This document shows positions 53,065 through 63,774 of a DNA stretch of 64,000 nt, piece after piece. The notes below the pieces were generated by a model. The model did no database searches. It was not told the DNA's origin and saw nothing but the letters and a program-made list of their open reading frames with translations. Both the position numbers and the translations under genes were made by a program. This DNA comes from Pirellulaceae bacterium (GTDB lineage Bacteria; Planctomycetota; Planctomycetia; Pirellulales; Pirellulaceae): the NCBI GenBank assembly GCA_026004795.1, contig BPJV01000002.1, positions 1-64,000 on the forward strand, read 5' to 3'. Position 1 is the stretch's first letter; the number at the start of each line of letters is the position of its first letter.

Positions 53065-54246
53065 TCAACTGCTCGTAGCGTCACGCCGGCGCTTCAGACG
53101 GCGGCTGGCGTCGAGCAGCGCTTCCCTCTCCACATCCGTAAGCGCTTCGCGTCCGTGACGATGGATTTTGCGCAAGATTTCATCGATATCAAGACTAGAT
53201 TCCGACGGACGATCGCCGAGTTCCTCCGGTTCGTGCCATGGTTCGTGAGGTTCGTCCGTCTCCGCCGGATGCTCCGCTTCTGCTTCCTCAGCGCCGGCCA
53301 GCCAGTCCATTGTGAATCCATCGGAAAGGTCTGGCGAATCATCGTCTTCATGACGTCGATTGGTGCGGGACGATGGTGCTGGCAAACCACCTTTCGTCGA
53401 GTATTCCGGTGACCGTTGCTCGATTTCCCGATGACGTCGCGGCAGGTATTCCTCTTCTAGCTCCTCAGCCCGTGCCGCTTCCCATTGAGCCGCTACGAAC
53501 AAGTACACGGCGGCAGCAATGGCCGCATACCAACCGACGATTGGCTGGCCGGTCATTTGCCCCACAGCAAACGCCGCTATGCCACTTCCCAGCAGCATGG
53601 CGGCTAGATGGGAGTCGAGGGAACCAAGCGCGCGGAACACGCGTGGTTCCTGAACGACGCGATCGCGGCCCCCCATGATGGCGTAAGCCGTGGCGCGCAT
53701 GTCGAACGGTACGGTGGGAAGCAGGTGCATGCAGAACAGAAAGACGTTCACCCACAACAACTGCGAAGCCCAAGACTGGCTTCCAAAGCCGCCTTCAAAT
53801 CCCAACACATCGACCCACGCCGGCGGCCGCCCGGTATGGGGCAACATGGCTGCGTGGATCGCCAATCCTAGCGAAGCGAGGGCCACCGACGCCAACTGTC
53901 CGGCAATGGAGTAACTGAACACCACACGTGGCGGCAGGAACTCGTAATCGGTGTGCAAGTTACCAGTCGGTCCCACCATAATGTCCAGCTCCTCGGAATA
54001 GCCCCCCACCGCCAAATGCTGCGTGGCGAGCCGGACGGCCAGGCTGATGATCCACACGATTGGCAAGGTCAACGCCGTTGCCATCAGCTCGTGCGCATCG
54101 GCACGGATGATGCCCAGGACAAGGAACAAACCACTGACCATCAGCAGGGTGAGGACGAGCGAGGCATGGATTCTCGCCCGATCGAGCCCCCATGATTTTG
54201 GGAACTGAATCCACCAGCTCCACATTTGACGCATCATCCCACGCAC
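53065..54246 (-). CDS. Degenerate M50 (site-2 protease-like) membrane protein with DUF6576-type tail
   Basis: A 393-residue integral membrane protein. Hydrophobic helices include IHASLVLTLLMVSGLFLVLG, ATALTLPIVWIISLAVRLAT, VVFSYSIAGQLASVALASLG, QLLWVNVFLFCMHLLPTVPF and AAMLLGSGIAAFAVGQMTGQ. Layout and the LLPTVPFDMRA stretch resemble M50 site-2 proteases (LLPxxPLDGGR), but the HExxH motif is replaced (VRLATQHLAVGGY) and the second site reads VPFDMRA, so no zinc site is seen. The acidic C-terminus ends LDIDEILRKIHRHGREALTD VEREALLDASRRLKRRRD, like the DUF6576 tail of some rhomboid-like proteins. It is likely non-catalytic. The start is GTG 54246; ATGs at 54237/54234 are alternatives. Confidence 0.72.
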   Translation of the reverse strand: MRGMMRQMWSWWIQFPKSWGLDRARIHASLVLTLLMVSGLFLVLGIIRADAHELMATALTLPIVWIISLAVRLATQHLAVGGYSEELDIMVGPTGNLHTDYEFLPPRVVFSYSIAGQLASVALASLGLAIHAAMLPHTGRPPAWVDVLGFEGGFGSQSWASQLLWVNVFLFCMHLLPTVPFDMRATAYAIMGGRDRVVQEPRVFRALGSLDSHLAAMLLGSGIAAFAVGQMTGQPIVGWYAAIAAAVYLFVAAQWEAARAEELEEEYLPRRHREIEQRSPEYSTKGGLPAPSSRTNRRHEDDDSPDLSDGFTMDWLAGAEEAEAEHPAETDEPHEPWHEPEELGDRPSESSLDIDEILRKIHRHGREALTDVEREALLDASRRLKRRRDATSS

Positions 54247-54480
54247 TGGACGTCTAACCCCGCAAGAGAAAAGTTATCCGAGCAACCATCATCTTGACTG
54301 ATGCCGCGACTTTCGGCAACTGTTTTTCCTGTTGTAGTTCAGTCCGGTGGCTCCTTGCGGCCGTTGAAGAACCCTCGCCTGGGTGTTACAACGCTTCCTC
54401 AGCACCACAGAATTGCGGTTTCCTATCGACAGTGCCGCGAGGCAACGCAACTGAGACACCGACACACAGGGGAATTAGTC

Positions 54481-56310
54481 ATGTTGACGGTCGAACAAGG
54501 TTTACAGGCGGCTCGTCAGGCGGCGGCAGCAGGAAAGCTCAGCCAATCCGCGCTGGATAACCTCACGCGGTGGTTGACCGAGCCGCGTTATGCCGCCTAT
54601 CAGCAGGGAATTCTGGAACACATCGAGCGTCAGCAGTGGCAGCAACTCGATGACGTCTTTTGGACGATCATCCCGTTCGGTACGGGCGGACGGCGTGGCC
54701 GCATGTACCCTTTCGGTTCCAATGCGATCAATGAGCGTACGATCGGGGAAAGCGCCCAGGGATTGGCCAGCTACGTACTCGAACTGCGCGCCCGCGAAGG
54801 TGAGCCTGCCGCTCCGCCGCGGTGCGCCATCGCCTACGACACTCGACACCGTTCGCGCGAGTTCGCCGAGCTGTGCGCGAGTGTGATGGTCGCCAACGGT
54901 TTCGAAGTATTCTTTCTGGACCAGTACCGTGCCACGCCGCAACTATCGTTCGCCGTACGTTACAAGCAATGTGATTGTGGCATCATGGTAACCGCCAGTC
55001 ACAATCCCCCCAGCGACAACGCCGTCAAAGTTTATTGGTCCACAGGAGGTCAGGTTCTTCCTCCCCATGACAAAGCGATCATCGAACGGGTGATGACCGT
55101 CGAGGAGATCAAGACAACGTCGTTCTCCGCGGCGGTGGCCGAGGGCAAGATTCATCGATGCACCGAAGAGGTCGATCGAGCCTACTTGGAGGCTTTGAAA
55201 CCCTTCTGCTGGGATACCCCTCGAGATATCCACATCATCTACTCACCACTGCATGGTGTGGGCGCATTCGCCGTGATGCCGGTAATGCAACAGGCGGGCT
55301 TTTACCGCTGCCGCGTCTTTGAACCACACGCCGAACCCAATGGCGATTTCCCCAATGTTCCCGGACACGTCAGCAATCCTGAGAACCCTGCGGTATTCGA
55401 TGCCATCGTGGCCGAAGCCAAACAATCCGGTGCCGATTTGATCTTGGCCACCGATCCGGATTGTGATCGCATGGGATGTGCCGGCCCCGTGGCGTTGGCT
55501 CCCGATGCGGACTGGAAAACGCTCAACGGCAACCAGATCGGGGCGCTGCTGACCGATTTCGTTTGCCGCCAAATGAAGAATCGCCAACAGCTTTCCGAGC
55601 GTTCCTACATCGTCAAGACGTTGGTCACTACCGAGCTGTCGCGCAAGGTGGCGGCCAGCTATGGGGTGCATTGCGAAGGCAATTTGCACGTCGGATTCAA
55701 ATGGATCGCCGGGGCCATGGATCGGTTGGGCCCCGAGCATTTCGTCTTCGGCACCGAAGAATCGCACGGCTACCTGATTGGTCAGTACGCGCGCGACAAG
55801 GACGGTGCGGTGGCTTGCCTGCTGATGGCCATGCTCGCCGCCGAACTGAAGGCGAATAACAAAACGCTGCACCAACGTCTCGAGGAGCTATTCCAGCAGC
55901 ACGGCTGTCACTTGGAAGGGCTGATTAACATCCACATGGAGGGAAGCGAGGGGATGGCCCACATGGAAAAGCTGATGACCGCGTTTCGTACCGCTCCCCC
56001 GTCGCATCTAGGAGGCATGCCCGTGGCTCGCCTACGGGATTACCAGGCCCTTGTCGTACGCGCTGCCGATGGCCAGGAAACTCCGCTCGACGCCCCGCCA
56101 GGGAACATGGTGATGCTCGACCTGGAACCGGAAGGCAATTACTTCGCCGTCCGCCCCAGCGGCACCGAGCCGAAGGTCAAATTCTACATGTTCAGCTACT
56201 TGCCCCCCAGCGAAAGTCAGGATGTCGATGCGGCCATCGGCAGGTTGCAAGAACGCTTGCGACAGTTGGAATCCGACATCCGCGACTATGTGCGCTCGGT
56301 GGTGGGATAA
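54481..56310 (+). CDS. Phosphoglucomutase/phosphomannomutase family protein
   Basis: A 609-residue alpha-D-phosphohexomutase that interconverts hexose 1- and 6-phosphates. Four motifs are complete: active-site Ser in GIMVTASHNPPSDNAVK, metal loop LATDPDCDRMG, sugar-specificity loop FGTEESHGYLIG and phosphate-binding RPSGTEPKVKFY. FGTGGRRGRMYPFGSNAINE near the N-terminus is the usual substrate-entry segment. The long form (about 600 residues) fits the phosphoglucomutase/glucose-1,6-bisphosphate synthase type, so glucose 1-phosphate is the likely substrate but not certain. ATG 54481 follows AGGGGAATTAGTC; a frame from 54301 is an unlikely extension. Confidence 0.9.
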   Translation: MLTVEQGLQAARQAAAAGKLSQSALDNLTRWLTEPRYAAYQQGILEHIERQQWQQLDDVFWTIIPFGTGGRRGRMYPFGSNAINERTIGESAQGLASYVLELRAREGEPAAPPRCAIAYDTRHRSREFAELCASVMVANGFEVFFLDQYRATPQLSFAVRYKQCDCGIMVTASHNPPSDNAVKVYWSTGGQVLPPHDKAIIERVMTVEEIKTTSFSAAVAEGKIHRCTEEVDRAYLEALKPFCWDTPRDIHIIYSPLHGVGAFAVMPVMQQAGFYRCRVFEPHAEPNGDFPNVPGHVSNPENPAVFDAIVAEAKQSGADLILATDPDCDRMGCAGPVALAPDADWKTLNGNQIGALLTDFVCRQMKNRQQLSERSYIVKTLVTTELSRKVAASYGVHCEGNLHVGFKWIAGAMDRLGPEHFVFGTEESHGYLIGQYARDKDGAVACLLMAMLAAELKANNKTLHQRLEELFQQHGCHLEGLINIHMEGSEGMAHMEKLMTAFRTAPPSHLGGMPVARLRDYQALVVRAADGQETPLDAPPGNMVMLDLEPEGNYFAVRPSGTEPKVKFYMFSYLPPSESQDVDAAIGRLQERLRQLESDIRDYVRSVVG

Positions 56311-56513
56311 CCCCAATATGGGAAGGAGTTCGGTGGTAAGAGCCGACCGGTTCCCGCGCGATGTCCGCACCATAGCGCCGTGGCTTCCCCAGGGCTCGGA
56401 TGCCGATGATCGCTGAGACGCCCTAGCACCAGCCCCGCAACTTCACCCGCCCTGGCGGTACGGGTCGAGCCGGTCCGACAGCGTGGGCCGAGCACGCTCC
56501 TGCCGCCCCCCGC

Positions 56514-59500
56514 TTACCTTGCTGACCGAGCCAAATGGTCTTCGAGGGCGACGAGCATTTCCTGGACGCAGCGACGCAATCGTGCGAAGTCTTGTCGTGC
56601 GCCGGAGATATCTCCACCGCGGCCTTTCAACTCCACGCATCGGGCTGCTTCCACCACCTCCCTACCGTGGAACATGTCCGCCGCACTGCGCAAGGAGTGC
56701 GCGGCACGCACCAGCATCTTGGGATTGTCGCTATCGAATCCCTCGGAAATCTCGTTCAGCCGTTGCATCAATTCGTTGCGCAACGTGAGCAACAGCTCTC
56801 GGTGTTGCTCGGGGGAACACCGCATGCGTCGCCGTGGCGCGTCGAAATCAGCGATGGAATCGGCGGTGGTCGCGCGGTCGGGTGTAGTAGCGGCAACAGG
56901 CGGAGCGTCCGCGCCATTTCCCGGCAAGTCATGCGGGCCGCTGAGTTCCGGATCGAAAGCACCTCGACGGAGCTTATCGATCAATTCATTGAGCTGCCGA
57001 ACGTCGATCGGTTTGCTGAGATAACCATCCATGCCCGCATCGAGACAGCGTTGGTAATCCTGTTGCATGGCGGCCGCCGTGATGGCGATGATGGGAGTAT
57101 GTCGGCCGGTTTCTACTTCTCTTTGTCGAATGACCCGGGTGGCCTGCAAGCCATCCATGTGTGGCATCTGCACGTCCATCAGGATGGCATCAAATTCAAA
57201 GTCGGTCCATGCGTCCACCGCGGCCCGGCCATTGGTGACACAGGTCACTCGGTGGCCACGACGTTTTAGCAAGCCTTCGAACACGGCACGATTGACCGCA
57301 CCATCTTCGGCTAACAGGAAGTGCAATGGTGGCCCCGGCACTTCATTGGGGGTAGCGTCCTGGGGCTGTTCAAGATGGCTTTCCCTGGTAATCGCTTTGC
57401 GCAAGGCATGGCAAATCTCATTATGCAGCGCCGGCTTCTGCAGAATGCCAGCGACGCGAAATTCATTGGTCAGATCACTTGCGGGTGGGCGCAGCGAGGC
57501 GCTGAGCAAGATGACGAACGGATCAAAATCAGGGTAGGTTCGCCGTAGCTCGCGCAATACCTGCAACCCGGTCATTCCCGACAGGTCTTGGTCGACGATG
57601 ACCACGCACCGGTCGGCGGGATATTGAGCCAGTTGTTCGTAGAGCTGCGTAGCAGTGGCCAATCGATCGGCCGCTTGTACAATCATCCCCCGTCGCGCCA
57701 GCGAGCTGCTAAGAGCCGCGCGATTGGTGGAATTATCGTCGATGATCAGCGTGCGAAACTCCTTGAGACTGAACGTTGTATCGGCCTGTTCTTCTTCCGT
57801 ATCATCGCTGGCGGCTTCGAAGGGGATGGTGAAGTAAAAGGTCGAACCGACTCCCACCTCGCTCTCCAGCCACATCTTGCCCCCCATCATTGCCACCAAC
57901 TGCCAGGAAATCGACAGCCCGAGCCCCGTGCCGCCATACTGACGCGTCGTCGATACGTCCGCCTGCGAGAAGGCGTCGAAGATCGTTTGCTGCTTGGCCG
58001 GCGGAATACCGATTCCCGTGTCGCGCACGCTGAATTGAAGCGTATAGATGGGGCTGGCGGGCGGCCCGTGTACCACCGCAATGCGGATCGCCACTTCTCC
58101 GGCAGAGGTAAACTTGATCGCATTGCCCACGAGGTTTACCAACACCTGGCGGAGTCGATCGGGATCCCCCTGCAAGCGCATGGGGACATCGGGATCGATC
58201 TCCAGTACCAGCTCCAAGGACTTTTCCGCCGCGCGCACCGCCAGGCTCTTGGCAGCATGGCTGACGCATCGTCGCAGATCGAATGGGCGCTTTTCCAGCT
58301 CGAGTTTTCCCGCCTCGATTTTCGAAAAATCAAGAATATCGTTGATGATGCGCAGCAGCGAGTGTGCCGATTGATCGATCATGTCGACGAACGAGCGCTG
58401 GTCCTCCTGCAGATGGGTATGCTTGAGCAATTCCGCCATGCCGATGATGCCGTTCATCGGTGTGCGGATCTCATGACTCATGTTGGCCAGAAATTCGCTC
58501 TTCGCTCGATTGGCTCGGTCCGCCGCATCCCGCGCTTCACGCAATGCCTGTTCGGCACGCACCATGTCCGTGATATCACGCGAGATCCCAAAGGTACCGA
58601 CGATGCGTCCCGTCGAATCGTAGAGCGGCATCTTCGTCGTCGAGCACCAAGTGTCCGGGCGGTCGGGCCAGGTTTCTCGCTCGACGATGCCAATCATTGG
58701 TTCGCCGGTAGCCATAATCCGCAATTCGTCTTCCCGCGCTTGCCGCGCATGTTCTTCCGTGAAGATGTCGGCGTCGGTCTTGCCAATGATCGCCTGGGGA
58801 TCGTTGAGTTGGAACTTCCTGGCCATTCCACGACTGACGCGGACAAACCGGCTTTCCCGGTCTTTGAAATAAATGGAATCGGGAATGTTGTCCAACAGCG
58901 CATGCAGAGAGGTACCGTTCACGTTCTAGTTCCAATTCCGTGTGCTTGCGCTGCGTGGCGTCCCAGAACAGAATCTGAATTCCCGATATCGCACCATCGG
59001 CGTCGCGCAACGGCCCTTTGATTATCTCTGTCCACGTTCGTCTGCCCTCGCCATCGACATTCTCTTCGAATTTGTGAATCACTTCTCCGGTCTGGAGGAT
59101 GCGGCGATCGTCCGCAGAAAACCGTTCGGCCAGATCTTCAGGAAACAAATCGAAATCGGTTTTCCCGATGATGTCGCGCAACTGAAAGTTGCGAAGTTCC
59201 AGATAAGCCGGGTTGGCATAGATGCGTCTTCCCTCCCGATCCTTGAGCACCAAACAGATCGACAGACTGTCGACGATCGAGCGAAAACGGGCCATGGCTT
59301 GGCGAACCACCTCGCTACCATCTTCGGCGATGTGTGCCGGCCGGGCTAAGACCAACAGGTGGTCGGTGGTCAGGTAAATACTGTTGATGGTTATCCATAC
59401 GGGCGTGCCACCCGATGCATGCAGGGCGAGTTGAGCGTCCACCTCTGCCTTGACATCAGCGAGCGCGTCGATCGGGCCGGACTCTGGCGGTGTAGGCGTC

Positions 59501-59763
59501 GCTGGCGGTGCGTCGGCGACCAAGCAACTGCTGATCTGATCCCACCTGGCCACACTTTGACGATCCACAAGAAGGTCTTCCCAACTGGAAAATGACGTCA
59601 ACTCATCCCGCGTCCAACCGATCAGCTCGATCGCGGCGCGGTTGGCGTCGACCACTCGCAAATCTTCGCGCCGGAGGACAAACGCCAAGTCGCGCACGTT
59701 GGCCACGACCGTTCGCACGGCCTCCAATGATCCTTCGTCGAGCTGCAGGAACCGTGGCGCCAT
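56514..59763 (-). CDS. Hybrid sensor histidine kinase (PAS, HisKA, two REC, HPt), frame broken once
   Basis: One gene of about 1083 residues in two frames; an extra base near 58912 (ELERER|TSLHALLDNIPDS) splits it. Order: PAS (VRDLAFVLRREDLRVVDANR), second PAS (SIVDSLSICLVLKDREGRRI), third PAS (LDNIPDSIYFKDRESRFVRV), HisKA with the phospho-His in FLANMSHEIRTPMNGIIGM, HATPase (NLVGNAIKFTSAGEV, DTGIGIPPAKQQTIFDAFSQ, GGTGLGLSIS), REC1 (TLIIDDNSTNRAALSSSLAR), REC2 (FLLAEDGAVNRAVFEGLLKR with ILMDVQMPHMDG) and HPt (VRAAHSLRSAADMF). No transmembrane helix, so it senses cytoplasmic signals via PAS. The adjacent regulator, 36 bases upstream, is the probable partner. Confidence 0.88.
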
Positions 59764-59799
59764 GGCTACTTACCGTTCATCTAAGATTCGCCGCGCGAA

Positions 59800-60711
59800 C
59801 TAAGAGGTTCGTGACGAGCAATGCTTGATCAAGGTGACCTCATTGCCCGACGCGTTGAACGTGATCTTGTCCATGAACTTGCGCATGAGAACCAATCCCC
59901 GCCCGATTTCCCCACTTAGGGCCGCCATCTCTTCCTCGGTGGGATTTTCGGTAACATGAAATCCTCGCCCCTCATCGCGGATGACCACACGAATCAAGTC
60001 GGGCAACAATCTCGCCTCGTAGTGGACCTTGCGATCGCAGTAGGGACGCTGGTTCAATCGTTCCTGCACCAGGGGATGATCGATGTCCGCGATATCCACC
60101 TCGGCCGATTCTTGCTGGAACTGCTCCCGCTTCAATTCGAGATTGCCGCGAAAAATGGCATTGGACGCAGCATGCCGCAGCGCTGTTCCCACGCGAAAAG
60201 CATCGACACCGCTGAACAACTGCATTCCTGCGGCCAGTTGCAGGGTAAGGTCGATGGCCGTGGTCAGCAATCGCGGATTATTAGGCAACTCGAACACCAG
60301 ACGATTCTCTTGCATGCACTGGATCAAGTCGGCGTAGCTACGGTCAGTACGCGTCACCCCCAGCACGTCTTCGATCGTGCCGAGCAACAAATCCTCGAGC
60401 ATCGATTTGGGAACATAAGCCGTAGCTCCCAACGACAACGCTTCGGCCGCCAAACGTTCCGATCCGAAACCGGTAACCAACACCGCGGGAATATGCGCAT
60501 ACTCAATCTGCATGCGTTTGATCAGCTCCAACCCATTCATCACCGGAAGCTCCATGTCCGTGACGACGATCTCCGTAGGAGTTTGGGCAAGTATCTGCAA
60601 GGCATCGGTACCGTCACCACAGCAGGTTACCTGATGGTTCGCCGATTCGAGCAGAAGCTTCATCTGCATCGCCTGCGTGGGGCTGTCTTCGACCAACAAG
60701 ATGGTGGACAT
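59800..60711 (-). CDS. Response regulator with HATPase (anti-sigma-type) output domain
   Basis: A 303-residue protein. The receiver domain (STILLVEDSPTQAMQMKLLL, phospho-Asp in IVVTDMELPVMNG, Lys in AYVPKSM) is followed by a linker and an HATPase_c-like domain resembling RsbW-type kinases (GVDAFRVGTALRHAASNAIF RGNLE with the Asn, then IRVVIRDEGRGFHVTENPTE and GEIGRGLVLMRKFMDKITFN). So output may be phosphorylation or partner binding rather than DNA binding. The start is ATG 60711, with GGAG upstream. It precedes the hybrid kinase by 36 bases, making a two-gene signalling operon. Confidence 0.85.
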   Translation of the reverse strand: MSTILLVEDSPTQAMQMKLLLESANHQVTCCGDGTDALQILAQTPTEIVVTDMELPVMNGLELIKRMQIEYAHIPAVLVTGFGSERLAAEALSLGATAYVPKSMLEDLLLGTIEDVLGVTRTDRSYADLIQCMQENRLVFELPNNPRLLTTAIDLTLQLAAGMQLFSGVDAFRVGTALRHAASNAIFRGNLELKREQFQQESAEVDIADIDHPLVQERLNQRPYCDRKVHYEARLLPDLIRVVIRDEGRGFHVTENPTEEEMAALSGEIGRGLVLMRKFMDKITFNASGNEVTLIKHCSSRTS

Positions 60712-61065
60712 GGCTGTTACTCCGCAAGGAATGGGTCGAGAAAAGGTAGGAGGAGTAATGAATTGCTATGATCTATTGTAAATGAATTTCATCCCCTTCG
60801 GTGCGCGTCGACGGCGAGAACGCCTGGGCAATCGACACGACCGATACCGTTGCGAAGGTCGACGTCGTCCCTCATCGCTTTCCCCATCCCTGAAACTTGA
60901 CTACTCCCTGCGGCGACGTACGTTTTCCTAGCCCGTCGACGCAGTCATCTGGCGACCTGCTAACGGAGACGGTTGGTAGGGTCTCTCCGGCGCGAAGCGT
61001 TCCCGCCGTAGGCTGCTTCCCTTTCCACCAATCTTTTCCCGGGATTCTTAACACAGGGCGACGCG
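60712..61065. other. Intergenic region between divergent genes
   Basis: About 350 bases between the signalling operon and the glycosyltransferase gene. Nothing definite. Confidence 0.4.
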
Positions 61066-62514
61066 ATGCTCGACACCAAGAAGAATGCCGATACCGAGCC
61101 CCACACCACACCTCGGTCTGCTATTACCACTGCTCACCCAACGGACCACCTGAACCGTGCGGTCGAACAACAGTGGGATCGGCTAGCGGAGCTACTCACA
61201 CTCGACGACGCTTTGTCGCCTGCGGCCGATGATCCCGGCGAACTGAGAAACGATCTCACCACCGAACAGGATTCCAACCGCTGTGTTGCCATCGACCTTA
61301 GCATTGTGCTGCTATGTGGCAACGACGCAGACACCATCGGCAACTGTATCCTGAAGGCGTTTTACGCGCTCCGCCGCTGCGCCATTCGAGGCGAAGTCAT
61401 CGTCGTCGATTGCCGTAGTCGTGACGACTCGATCGAGATCGCTGAGGAGTTGGGAGCCCGTATTGTCCATGCCGATTCCGATGATCCAGCCGACGGCGTC
61501 CGCGCGGCGTTGGCAGTCACGCGAGGTGAGGCGATCGTCTTCGGGCCAGCCGACGATACCTTCGACTACTCACGAGTGCACCACCTGTTCAACAAGTTGC
61601 AATCGGGCTACGACGCCGTGCAGGGTTGTCGCCTTCCCGTGGGCGGGGGCAGGATTCGCCCCGGCGGCATGAGCTGGGCTCGACGACAGGGGCACCAACT
61701 GATAGGCAACCTCCTGCATCGTTGGTGGGGACTGCCCGTACACGATCCGTTCTGCCCCGTATGGGCAGTCCGCCGACGCATCGTCTCCGACGGCACCGTC
61801 GATCGTCAGTTGCATGCCGAAGCGCTAGCCCGATCTTGCGCGATGTTTCTACACAGCCGGGGAGCGACCGTCGCTGAGGTACCCATCACCTGGGAGACTC
61901 CCCACGGCCCTACCCGTCGGTATGCCGCGGCAAGAACCAACCACTATCGCGAGCTCCTACAGGCCCTGGGCACCTACTTGTTGATGATGCCCGAACGCAC
62001 ATTGCTTCTTCCTGCCGCCCTCCTCCTGGTGGCAAGCATACTCTCGCTCGCCGTCGCGTACTGCCTACCGGCCGGGGCAGTCGGTGCCTCACACGTGCCG
62101 CTGCTGTTCTCGCTCATCGGCGTCGCTTCGTCAGTCCAACTGGCTGGCACCGGTTTACTTATCCGGTTGACTGCTGCCGATCGCGGAGTCATCCCCCGCT
62201 GCCCGCGTATGGAGCGAGCGGCGGAAATATTGAGCTGGAATCGTACGTTGCAAGCGGCACTGATGGCGGTACTCGCCGGTGCCTGGACATGTTGGCAGTG
62301 GAATTTCGAAGTGGGCGGCCCAATGGCTTCGCCCGCTATGCCTGGTGTCACCTTATCATCATTGCTTGGTTGGGGGATGGTGCTCGTCGGCGTCCAAGTC
62401 GCCTCGCTGAGCTGCTTGATCCGCATCATGCGGTGGAACACACCGACCACCAAGAAAAACAAGTCAGCTCGGAAAGCCCTAAAACGTTCCACGCCTGTAC
62501 ACCAAAGCTTTTAA
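61066..62514 (+). CDS. Family 2 glycosyltransferase with C-terminal membrane domain
   Basis: A 482-residue membrane-associated glycosyltransferase. The GT-A domain starts at about 78: IDLSIVLLCGNDADTIGNCI, VIVVDCRSRDDSIEIAEELG, then AIVFGPADDTFDYSRVHHLF (in place of the usual DADGQ/DxD; DD remains), GYDAVQGCRLPVGGGRIRPG and VAEVPITWETPHGPTRRYAA. Three to four C-terminal hydrophobic helices follow (TLLLPAALLLVASILSLAVA, VPLLFSLIGVASSVQLAGTG, AALMAVLAGAWTCWQWNF, SSLLGWGMVLVGVQVASLSC). This layout resembles dolichyl- or undecaprenyl-phosphate sugar transferases (DPM/GtrB-like). It is alone, so the acceptor is unknown. Confidence 0.85.
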   Translation: MLDTKKNADTEPHTTPRSAITTAHPTDHLNRAVEQQWDRLAELLTLDDALSPAADDPGELRNDLTTEQDSNRCVAIDLSIVLLCGNDADTIGNCILKAFYALRRCAIRGEVIVVDCRSRDDSIEIAEELGARIVHADSDDPADGVRAALAVTRGEAIVFGPADDTFDYSRVHHLFNKLQSGYDAVQGCRLPVGGGRIRPGGMSWARRQGHQLIGNLLHRWWGLPVHDPFCPVWAVRRRIVSDGTVDRQLHAEALARSCAMFLHSRGATVAEVPITWETPHGPTRRYAAARTNHYRELLQALGTYLLMMPERTLLLPAALLLVASILSLAVAYCLPAGAVGASHVPLLFSLIGVASSVQLAGTGLLIRLTAADRGVIPRCPRMERAAEILSWNRTLQAALMAVLAGAWTCWQWNFEVGGPMASPAMPGVTLSSLLGWGMVLVGVQVASLSCLIRIMRWNTPTTKKNKSARKALKRSTPVHQSF

Positions 62515-63101
62515 CCGCGGCTCCCCGATGCTCACCAGGAACCGTGCCGTTCCTGTTCCATTTTGTATTGCACGCGCGCGCTCTGCATCTCATACCGACC
62601 ACCAGCTCCTACCGACTACCAGCAGAGGTGGCTAATAGACAGGCGGGCCGACCGATCTAACCGACCCAATTGGCCTCGGCAACACTCCTTCTTGCCCACA
62701 AACGGTATCTCCGTAGGTAGTCACGCGACCAGCTTCCCGGCATCGCGCTACGCCGGTCGATAGCCACTGTCTCCGTCTAGCCCCCATCGCCGTCGCCGCA
62801 GGCTGCAGCCATCTGAGCGGATAATGCCAAACCCAATCGATCGATAGAAACGAAGCTGAGAGAGTTGATGGCTCCAACCGGGGTTCAGCTGCCCAAATGA
62901 ACTCTCTAACGCGGAGTCGGTGTCGGCTACCGATATTGCAGAAGCAGCTTTACGACCGGTCGCCAAATAAACGACTGCTGTTCTCGAAAGCGTGCGTGTT
63001 AGGCAAAAGACAAAAATCAGAAAGAGAAGAATTGTGAGCATGCGGTGGCCAGACGTTACCGGCAGCCCCCTCGGGACCATCTTCCGTGAACGTCCGGCAA
63101 G
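62515..63101. other. Intergenic region, nothing recognised
   Basis: About 590 bases between the glycosyltransferase and tRNA-Leu. Frames are short or shadow the tRNA. Confidence 0.4.
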
Positions 63102-63187
63102 TAGCTGAGGCGGGACTCGAACCCGCACGGGAGTAACCTCCCACAGGATTTTAAGTCCTGTGTGTCTGCCAATTCCACCACTCAGCC
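63102..63187 (-). tRNA. tRNA-Leu (anticodon TAA)
   Basis: An 86-base class II tRNA on the minus strand. The acceptor is GGCTGAG pairing with CTCAGCT (one G-T pair), the D arm is TGGTGGAATTGGCAGACACA, and the anticodon arm is CAGGA-CTTAAAA-TCCTG. A long variable arm GGGAGGTTACTCCC and the T arm GCGGG-TTCGAGT-CCCGC complete it. The anticodon TAA reads UUA Leu. No encoded CCA. Confidence 0.95.
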
Positions 63188-63774
63188 TTCTGCGGCTTGT
63201 TTGCGTGCCGGCTTCACTTCGTTCCCTCGACGCTCCAGGGATTCGGCGAGCCGCCGGGGGCCTGTTCATCCGTCCCATCGACGCGCCCGAAGCCATGCTC
63301 AAGCGTCACCGCGTGACCCATCACCCCGGTGTACCGCCAATGAACCAAGGATCGAGTCATCGAGCCCCAGGCAGGGAACCGATCGCCACTCCACGCGCAC
63401 CCCTCGAACTCGCGGATCGCTTTCCGCGAACTGTCGGAGATTGTGTATGGTAGAGCGAATACAGCCCAACCGGCAAGGCGGGATGGAACTGCTTTTCGGA
63501 CGCTCGGACGCTTGACCGACCGACCACGACTAACCGGCACCAACTAACTGGCACCAAGATGCAAGAATCGGCAATCGTGTTGAACTCCAGCCTGCGCCCC
63601 GTTCCCACTCGCCTTCTTCCTCGCCGCAGCCAAGCAGCCACCATCAGTAGACATAGCGATCCGGGGACGTTCGAGCTCGGTATTCGTACGACGCGCCAAA
63701 TCAAGAGCCAGTGGACCCAGCCATGCTAGTGATCTCTGAATCAAGGAACGACCACAATTCGAGGAGCCCCTGAG
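63188..63774. other. Intergenic region upstream of the radical SAM gene
   Basis: About 590 bases with no recognised gene; repeats of ACCGGCACCAACTAACTGGC type around 63530-63560 only. Confidence 0.4.

Noticed and set aside
62748-63302. Minus-strand ORF of 184 codons
   Set aside because: It reads through tRNA-Leu (RRLSGGIGRHTGLKILWEV), a well-known false ORF.
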